From: Phoronis australis
Lineage: Eukaryota > Phoronida > Phoronidae
DNA: 64,000 nt
NCBI GenBank assembly: GCA_002633005.1
Contig: NMRA01000110.1
Location: 124,001 to 188,000, forward strand
Reading direction: 5' to 3'
Made by a program: the position numbers and the translations under genes
In this document: one piece after another, positions 50,246 to 60,600 of the stretch
How positions within the stretch are numbered: position 1 is the stretch's first letter
Layout of the letters: every line of letters begins with the position of its first letter
Notes under the pieces: generated by a model
What the model was told of the DNA's origin: nothing
Database searches by the model: none
The model's input: the letters and a program-made list of their open reading frames with translations, nothing else

Positions 50246-51380
50246 TTTTTTTTGTTCGCACGATACAGGTCACAATTTTCGTCCGATCATCACGAAATTT
50301 ACACATAACACGTACTTCCGGAAGTACTGCAAGCCTATTGTTTTTCGTCAAAATCTGATCTAAGATGGCGGCTGTGGCGCCCATTTTGTTTCCGTTCAAA
50401 GGTTCAAATGCTTCTGGAGGCTACAATTTTTTACGTAAAAGGCTAAGAATCGGCACAGTAAATGGACCGGAAGTTTGCTACAAGTATACCGGAAATTGTT
50501 TACTTCCAGCTAAAGATGGCGGAAATATCGGCGATCGCGCATGCGCACCTCGATTTTGGCCTAAAAACGTTTTCTCCTGTAGAGGGTGCATTATCAGACC
50601 AATTCCTTCGAATTTTTACAGGTATTAGTTTCTTATGACATGCTATTATACAAAGCTGAAAAACCGGAAGTTGCTTTCAAGATAGCGGATCTGGCGCATG
50701 TTGATCCATTTTCAGTCGTACTTAGGTGCCATTTAAACGGGAGAAGAAAATGACGTGAATTTTTGCATGTGGGTTCTCTAAGGTATACTCTTTCAAATGG
50801 ACTGTAACAATTTTTTTCTCAGACTTACCGTTTTCGAGTTATTTGACTTTGAATTTCTTAATTTACAGAATTAGGCGATACCATCAGTTTAGATAGAATT
50901 TTGAACGGGCTTTCAGAAGATGTTTTCCATTTTTCGCTAAGACGTCTACTTTTCGAGTTATTTGAGATTTTCTGATAACGCTGTTCCTTTGTTGAGCGCT
51001 CTTGCTGCATTGATGTTGGTTTATCTTCTATTGAACTAGACTGTAGCCTATTTCTTATTGATTTATGACATCTAAGTTCGTCATATGAATGTTGTGATGT
51101 TGTTCATCATCGATCGCCACCACCATCATCATATTCGTCATCATTGTCATCATCTTCGTCATCATCTCCGTCGTTGTCTTTTCCGTTAATTTCGCCAAGT
51201 GTCGCTCAACCTTTTTCTTACTGATTTCGGACTTCTACGTTCGTCATGTGTATGTTATTATTACTTCTTTTGTTCATCCTCGCCACCATCGACGTCATAT
51301 TCGTCATCTTCGTCATCATATTTATCGTCATCTTTTTGGTTAATTTCAACAAGTTTCGCTCCTCGGAGCGCTTTCATATT
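50246..51380 (+). repeat. ETS/YY1/NRF-1 repeat, tandem copy 4
   Basis: ETS palindrome at 50314-50325, TAAGATGGCGGC at 50361-50372, AAAGATGGCGG near 50512 and CGCGCATGCGCA at 50536-50547. Two triplet blocks (about 51110-51180 and 51280-51340) close the copy. The hairpin end is absent at its start. Confidence 0.8.
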
Positions 51381-52534
51381 TATATTTTTATCTAAAGATA
51401 AAGTTGTTTTAATGTGAACTTGATATGAATTATATTGTGTCAGAGTTCTGCAATGTACCAGGGTCTGCCCCTGCTATCACTCGAAGGTCTGTGACAATAA
51501 CCTGATTGTGAAGTGATCACATAATGCATGTAACATTCAGAAATTGAGCTGACATGAGAAAAAGTGTTTTGGTGTTAAATTTAGTGACTTGCAGGTTGCC
51601 AATGTGACCTCGGATTGTGTTTGGCTTCCTGGGAAAAATCCTAAGTCGGCACAGCAAGTATCAAAATCAGAAACAATTCATCTGATATTCATTTCAAAGT
51701 TTGTGGTGTCTTTTAAAATTAAAATCGCTAACAATTTTCCCAGTTTTAATATTTGGTTCACAATTGATCTGTTTATTTCGTCAAGTCAGTGCATTTGCTG
51801 TCAGCACATGAACCCTCACCTCGTGTTCCTGCTTTTTTGCATGTTGTGCCTAGAATGACTTTCATGAAAAGAATCCGGTGGAGATTTGGCAACTTGACTG
51901 GTTTGCGCACCTCAGAATTTGTCGGGTTAGATCAAGGAGTGTTGTTGCGATAAATTAAGTCTCCTCAGGCTGCTGATGTTATCGTTCTCTAGATAATGAT
52001 ACACATGAGAGCCACTAACGGTATTTTTGAACATTTGTTTTGAAATTTTGTGAATAGCATAACGGTATTTGAATAGTTCGCAAAAATTCCATACGATTGG
52101 GTTTTTGAATTTTAAAATTGGACAAGAAATGTGACTTTTTTACCTACGTTTGTTTCATATGTTGCAATAATAGGTTACTTATTAATTTTGCTGAGTGTGC
52201 AACATAATTTGGCAGATTTCTAGACCTGAGGCAACAATTGGATTTTGAGATAAGCCAAGTGTCATCCTACAATTCTTGGTATGTTAATTTACATCTTCCC
52301 AATCAACCAACCAGTTACTTGAAAGTGCGAAAATCACAATTTCACACAAAAACACTTTTTTCAATTCCCAAAGGCATCTTACAATGTGGACAATTATTGA
52401 AAAATATGCAAAATAAAACGCCAGTCTTCGTGTGAACTAAGTTTGTCGTACAAATTATTTGAGGAAAATTCCCTTTCTACGCTTAAAGAAATTGTTTTCT
52501 ATAAAATGACAGGAAGCATTGGTTGTATTTTCAG
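51381..52534 (+). promoter_or_regulatory. Region upstream of the TBK1-like start; part of it a 5' UTR intron
   Basis: Ends in acceptor GGTTGTATTTTCAG at 52521-52534, which suggests a non-coding first exon and the true promoter further upstream. That exon was not located; it could lie within or near the repeat array. Confidence 0.4.
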
Positions 52535-52554
52535 TTGAAAGACAATGTATAGTT

Positions 52555-52659
52555 ATGGCTGTACAGGAAACACTAAGTGGATCAGAACATTATATTTGGT
52601 ACCTTCATGACATTATTGGGAAAGGAGCCACAGGAAATGTTTTTAAATGTAGAAACAAA
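52555..52659 (+). CDS. TBK1: TBK1-like coding exon 1
   Basis: 35 codons from ATG 52555 to donor AAAC..AAA|GTAAGT. Leader sequence starts after the acceptor at 52534. An upstream ATG at 52545, ten bases earlier, opens a 21-codon overlapping frame that ends in TGA at 52608-52610. Confidence 0.88.
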
Positions 52660-52671
52660 GTAAGTATGTAT

Positions 52672-52710
<39 letters not shown>

Positions 52711-54571
52711 ATTTATCATCAGGAGGTTTCAGCCTACTGGTATAATCAGTGTTTTAACACCTTTTGTGCTATTATGGCAGTGTGATGTACTAATGCCATA
52801 CAATACATGTGACTTCCATCAATAATACCTACACAATTAGGAAATCCCAATTTAATATGAACCCGTCTATTCTGCTTTCCAAACACTTGGAAATTTAACG
52901 TAGCGAGGCACTGAGTATTCGGCTAAGACTTTAACAAATTTCATGTGCGCACTTGTGAATTGTTGTAAGTGAGAAACAAACAATGCACTGTAGAAAGACC
53001 AAATTTTCGCATCAACTAGATTGCTTATTTTTATTGTCTAATGCAAGAAGCATTGGACGAGATCCATCCATATACCGATTTTCAAAAAGATCTGTCCGGG
53101 AATGCCGGAGATACAGCACAGAAACCCAATCAGTTATTGAGCAGTCACTTAAAAATCTCAAATAACTCGAGGATGGTATGTCCTAAACGACAAAAATATA
53201 TTGCACATTTCCAATAGCAGTTGAAATGATCTATTCACACAAAAAATCTTAAAAATTCTACCCGAAACAGATGAGCTATGTTTCCACAAATTGAGAAATG
53301 ACTGCCACAGTGCCATCTTGCGTCCGATTTCAACCAATTTATAATACAGTAATTCTTCACCTGTTTAGCCCATACTATGGCAGATATGTGAATTTCTATT
53401 TGTTAAATTTCTCAAGCAAATGAAAATTAAAAATGAAAGCGCTCCGATGAGCGACACTTGGCAAAATTAACAGAAAAGACGACGATAGAGATGATGACAA
53501 ATATGATGACGATGGTGGCGATGATGAACAATTCAAGTAATGATGACATTCACAAGATGAATGTAGAGGCCAGACATCAGTAAGTATAGGCTACAGTCTT
53601 GAGCGAAATTAACTAAAAAGATGATGACGAATATGGTGATGATGCTGCACAACATCATAACATTCATATGACGCACTTAGATGTCATAAATCAGTAAGAA
53701 ATAGGCTACAGTCTTGTTCAATAGAAGCTAAACCAACATCAATGCAGTAAGAGCGCTCAAGAAAGGAACAACACTATCAGAAAATCTCGAATAATTCAAA
53801 AAGTAGACGTCCTAATGAAAAATGAAAGATATCATCTGAAAGCCCGTTCAAAACTACGTATCTAAATTGTTATTATCATGCACTTCCGTAAATTTTTCGA
53901 AAAAATGAAATTTTCCATTTGTTTAAAGAAATTCAAAGTCAAATAACTTGAAAACGGTAAGTCTGAGAAAAAAATGTTACAGTTCAATTAAAAGAGTACA
54001 CGTCAGAGAATCCACATGCAAAAATTCATGTCATTTCCTCCTCCCATTTAAATGGCACCTCAGAACGACTGAAAATGGGTCAACATGCACCAGATTCCCC
54101 ATCTTGAAAGCAACTTCCGGTTTTTTAGCTTTATATAATAGCATGTCAAAAAAACTAATATCTGAAAAATAATCGAAAGAATTGGCCTTATAATGCGCCC
54201 TCTACAGGAGAAGACGATTTTAGGCCAAAATCGAGGTGCGCATGCGCGATCGCCGATATTTCCGCCATCTTTAACCGGAAGTAAACAATTTCCAGTATAC
54301 TTGTAGCACACTTCTGGTCCATTAACTGTGCCGATTCTTAGCCTTGTACATAAAAAATTGTAGCCTCCAGAAGCATTTGAACCTTTAATCGAAAACAAAA
54401 TGGCCGCCACATCCACCATCTTGGATCCGATTATGACGAAAAACAATAGGCTTACAGTACTTCCCAAACTACGTGTTATGTGTAAATTTTGACAAAAATT
54501 GCGACCTGTATCGTGCGAACAAACAAAAAAACAAACTTGATGGAAGAGCAACATACTTGGCGAAATTTATT

Positions 54572-54636
<65 letters not shown>

Positions 54637-57600
54637 ATCACAATCACACTCAATCACACACACAATCACACCTATTTACACTGTGCATGGTGCATAACTT
54701 GTATAAACAGGCTCTGTATTCACAATCAGAAACTGAAACTTCTTTTAATATAAGTTGTTATGTTTTGACATGTTGATGTTCTGTAAGGAAGTAAAATAAA
54801 ACCAGTCTCAGCCACAGCAGTGACAGCACTAAAAATAGCACAGGTGAAGATACAGAGCTATGACTCAGCTATTACTACAAGCAACTGAGCTCATTCTTAT
54901 CAGTTTCAATGGGTATTTGACATGTTTCTGCTAATAAAGTGCAAATACTAAATTAGTGGAAAAACCCAGCATGCAGGTTTGATAATATTCAACTGACACT
55001 CAGAAAGCGATAGTGAAAGTCAAGGGTTTGGGCTCATGTCCAAATAAAGTGACTGAAATTACTGGGAAACCAATTACTAAGTTATGGTGATAAATAGCAG
55101 GAAGAGAAAACCAGGAAGGGACGACTAGCTGGTTATCTCTTCAAATAGGAATGACTGAATAAGGATTTACCCTAGAGGATTCAAATGGGGAACATGCACA
55201 CATGGGTGGCGATCTTAACATGCTTTTCTGCACAGAATCAGCAAAAACTAATTGACACTTTATATTAACCTTAATGGATGATTGTCAGCCTTCATTGTAT
55301 TGTATGGAAAGCCAAAGCGGAAAAAATTTCAGGACAAAAATCAAAATCTGCAGGACCAAAAAACTCAAAACCAAAAGTGCCAGGACCTTTGATTTATCAC
55401 GTCAGGACAGAAAAATGATCACAGCAGGACAGAAAATTTATTACGTCAGGAAAATTTCACATCTCAGGAAAATTTCACCTCTCATGAAAATTTCACGTCT
55501 TGAAAATTTCATGCCAAGAAGCCATTAACAAGCACGTGACCCTTCTAAGAGATGACCTAATGGGTACACCATATCTCACTGAAGAAATGACATAATAGTT
55601 ACACAAAGTCTCACCCAAGACAATCACAATATCATGACAATGAGGTTGAATTTATAGTGTCTTCTACCTTTTACAACAGAAGCCAAGGTATACACTTGGA
55701 CTAGACTTGAATACGGCTGAGTGTTACTGAGAAACAGCTGATCGTCATTGTCACATGTTATGGCATGAGATTTTCTCCTGGATAGAAATTTTCTCCTGTC
55801 AAGAAGTTTTGTGTCGTGGCATGATAAATTTTGTGTTCTGGCGTCATAAATTACAGGTTCTATCGTGAAAAATTTTGGTTTTGAGTATATTTTTGGTCCG
55901 GCAAAGAATTTAATTATTGAATATAAAATTTGTGTTGTGGAATTTTTTCTGCTTAGGCTTTCCATAGCATTCACCTTTTCACCTTTGGGCATGAGAGTGA
56001 CTTACCCAGTATGCAGTGTGACAGTTGGATGTTTGTGAAAAGGTGACATTTCTCATTGAATTCCATTTGAAAATGTTCACTGTGTGCACTGGGAACTGCC
56101 AAATAGCTGATTTTTTCAGTAGAGCATACAGAAATATTTGTTGAATTGAAAGACTCCTATCCAAATTCCAAAGGGTTGTTTGTTCAATAAGCAAGTCATT
56201 TGAGAATACTACTATAGGAAAAGGATTGTACTATGGGAAAAACTATGAAAGGTTGAGTCTTGATTGGACCTCGTTACAAATGAGCATTTTATTCATGGTA
56301 CTAAAAACTGTGAATTTCTGAAAAGCTGCTGGTGGGAAAGCTCAGTTTCCAATACTTTAATCATATTGACTGCTTGATACTTCATTGGTTGTCTATCAAA
56401 CTCAACACTACCTTAAGAGGCATCTGGATGGTATTTGGCACACAGCTACTGAAGAGATCACCCTGGGAGAGCATGCACATCAATCAATACATCATAGCTC
56501 ACCTTTGAATAATATGTCCCGGTGAGACAGGTGGGATGTCGCTCTCAGCTCATCTGCTTAATTTAGATTTGCCTCCTGTCTGTCCGCAGGTCTTCGGTAA
56601 CTGACACGGCATCAACTCGCAGGCAAAACTGTCCCTGCTATCCTGTATTTAAGCATGTCTGGGCTTGCTTGAATATCCCAAGCTACCTGTCCTGGTATGC
56701 TGTTCTCTCCCGGGATGCATTTCGTAGACCAAGTTTCATGTGAAAAGTGACATCACACAATCTTTGAGAAATATTGCAATGCACAGCAGGCAAAGCCCGT
56801 GATCACTCTAACTTTTCTAACTTGTCTTGGGTCTGCACAAGGCAGTCCTGGTAATAAAAACAAGAAGGATAAGTACCAAGAAAGATATTGCATTGCACAC
56901 CAAGTTTATAGTTATAACTATGATGGACCAAGGTAAACTGAATTTTTGTTGTTGTTTTCATTAAAATGTTCTCTTTATCAGACTTTTTGCCACATGTAAC
57001 CGTCTAATAACATCTGGCTCCTGTCAATTGCTGAACAGGTTGGAGCTATCATTGCTTATTGTACTATTTTTGTGGAAGTCTTTTTAGCTTTGAACACGAA
57101 TTTATAAAAATTGAAACTGCAGTGGATAACATTTTTTTGAAGATCAATCTACCTGAGCAAAAAGTTTTTCCTATCACTTTGTTTCCAACATCACAAAATT
57201 CCATTTAAAACAATTTTTAAGCTCCTACGTTCATTGTTGCATATCTTTTGTGAATGTCCCATTGCATTTCGGGGAAAATTACCGATAACTATTGCCAATA
57301 ACTATTGCCAATAACTATTACTAAGGCCAAAACTATTAAAACTAAATGCCCTTACTAAGTGGGCATCAAAGGTTTATCTTGTGAAAGTCGGTTGAAACCT
57401 GATCTTGCATGTGAAAATATGAATTTGAAGGTTGGAAGTGAATAGCCAGAGATGAAATGAATTATTAATTCAGTTTAAAAAAAAATCCTTAAAGATCAAC
57501 TACACTATTTTCAGCTTACGAGGTATTGCTGCGAAGAAAATCAAACCTTGTTACCTGTCCTAAGTGGTGCCTAATACCATCTCCCTTGCAGCCTTGACCA

Positions 57601-60600
57601 GACACACCTCAGAGAAAGGCATTGAATCAGCAGGGACAGCCTCAAAAGTTTGTCTTTGTCTTTGCCTTTCTGATGCTGCTGCAATGTCTTTGCCTAGTTC
57701 CTGTTGTCTTGAAAATCCCCACCATCCTTATGGAAATCTTCAATCTGAATCAAAGGCTTGTTTGTTATCTAGTAGTACATTTATTAGGGCTGGCGTGTAA
57801 TTGTCTAAACATCCAGAAAACATGCGTATAAGTTCAGTAGTCAACAATGAATGAAAAACAGGTATTTTTATTTGTGGAATAGCTAGGCATGGAACTGCCT
57901 GTCAAGTTATCAGTTGTTTCTGTGGTGTGTCTGCCACAGGCACACAGTCCGCTTCCAGGTTATTGAGCCAACAGAAATTGTTGCTGAGAAGCAATCAGAC
58001 TGACCCAGTTATGTTAACACAAAACTTTATCAGACTATTGATTGTGCCTGTGCTTAACTATTTATACAGTAACTCAAATATCACGACACATGATCTGATA
58101 TAGTATGAAATGACATGAAAATTCCACCTGACCGAACTACAAAAATAGAAGCCAGGGAATTTTTTTTACTGACTATGACACAAGACAGTCACGTACTGTC
58201 AAATCCAAAAGATGTCGCTCATGCATGAATATTAAAACAGAATCCAGACATACATTTCTTCAATTTGTTTAATTTTGATGTCATCACTTTTTGAATATTG
58301 TAATGTTGACACACATATGATGTCTATTGACAAACACTGTGTTCCGAAACGACTTGCCTTTTTGTTACAAACCATACCATTTTTAATTCTCAATCTTTGC
58401 TGTGAGGGAACTCAAACCTTGTAAAGAAAACATCCCTCATTCAATTTATTCTCTTGATTTCTGAAGAACTTGTCTCATATTACAGAAAGCTACCATTAAG
58501 CATGGTAAAGTCTTGCGAATTTCAGACAAAAACAATTACTAAATTTGCCCTTTTTTCATTTTCCCAGGCTTCTGCATATGCATTAATTTGGTGTTACATA
58601 TCTTTCATGGTAGAAAATGAGAAAATAAAATTTCATGTGTTGGCCATGTTGTGTCCTAAATTGGCGGCCTTTTATCAGAAGGTCACTTGACATTAATCTA
58701 CCAACTTCACTGCCTCATATGGTACAACTTGTGCCCCCAACTACAATTTAATGAGGTAACCACTAAGTTACTTGTTTGAAAGTGGTGCAGTGAAAAATGA
58801 GAATGTGGTCGAAATTGCAGAATATTGTATTACACAATTGTCCGAAATGTAATACACCTCTTAATTAAACCCATTCAAAATATGTCAGAAAATAATACTT
58901 TATGCGTTACATATCTAGATATATTTAACTAAATTAGTTCACCCTCCTAGGGTATAAGAATTAGAGAAAATAATATGATTGTCACATTTTGTCATCCTGT
59001 TAATACTTAATGGTTTGAAGTTGGTTTTGTTGCACATGCCATGTATATATTGAGAACTGTTCGAACTTCAGAGTATCATGCCATGTAAATGTTACTACGC
59101 CAAGTCACATGACCTGATATGGCATCATGGAAATTCCAATAGTTTCACCACACACAAGCAAGTTGATATGGATTTTCTGAAGCTGCAGTGATGTTGGGGA
59201 AATATCAACAACTTGGACTGAACCAACTCTGGTTCATAGAATGGGGGTGATACTATTATTCTCCTTATATTGATTTAACTTATGTATGATTACTCTCACT
59301 ACTTACCAAATTTAATTTTAAGACATTGAGTATTATTAAACTTGAGTTATTTGTATTATTTCTGATGTAATTTACAATAAATATATTGCTATTTTCAAAC
59401 CCTACAGCATCATTAAATGCATGTAGTCATTTCATATCACGGCCCAGTACATGTTGAGATACCGCAGAGCTGAATCTCCCCACATGGCTTTAAGTGTAGT
59501 AACACTAGCACTAGTGACATCTATCTGTTAGCTTGAATACTAAAGTAAATTTATTTCACCAAAGTAAAGTCAAATCTAATCATTCTATGTCCCTGGTTCA
59601 CTTTTGTAAACATTTCCTATTGTAACTTATGACTGAAGATCAAATGAAGGTTCAAATACTTAAAGTACATTTTGTTTTTAGTGTAGCAATGGTCAACAAA
59701 CCTAGTAATTCATAAAAGTAAGTCCTAAAGGTCTCACTTTTAGGGTGGAATTAATGTTATTTTCTGACGGGTAAATTTGATGATCATTAGGTAAATTGTG
59801 TACTAAATTCAGTTAACCTATGCCCTGACTAGTTGGTTTGGAAAAGTTAAAACTGCTTTTACTCAGTGTTTTAATGGAGCTCGATATAGACCAAACTGCT
59901 GGTAGCTTTATCAAACCATTTCGCAGATTTTAATCCTAACATGGCAAACAGCAGCTCCAACATACAACCTTTCCCATACACTGCAGAAGCAATAATGCCG
60001 TCAAAATCAGGTCAGGCTTAATACCTCTGTTGGAGTGAATACGGAACCAGTTTGAACTGGGTATCCACACAACTATTATTTGAAATTACCACCCAAAACA
60101 ATACCTTAACAAACTAGCAATTACCAGTGGTCTATCGGTGACACTTCCAGACACCCATGCCAGAGAACTCTGGTTCAAATCCTGATAACCTTAAATTTTT
60201 ACAAACAATAATTTCTAAAATATATAAAATACACCACTATCATATTGTCCCCCTCATAGTAGAATGACGTCCACGTCATCTGTTTGTCACAATACTTATC
60301 ACTGCTTCTCAAAGATCGCGATCAAGTTGCACACTTTTCCCAAGCATGATTCTAAAACTCTTAATTCTCTGAAGTCAGTCTGGAACATTGCAGGCAGTCG
60401 CTGCACTCACCAGTTGGTCTGGACTTCGTTTCAGTCGGGTTGATCGCCGTGATTCCTGCTGAAATGAACTTAATTGGCGAACTGCGTCATTACCTGCACC
60501 TTGTCCCTCACCATCAGAGTCACAGATTGGTCATCAGAAATGATCACAATAACAGGATCTTCGTTCACACTCATAAAAGAATCCTGCTCCTCAACCTCAC

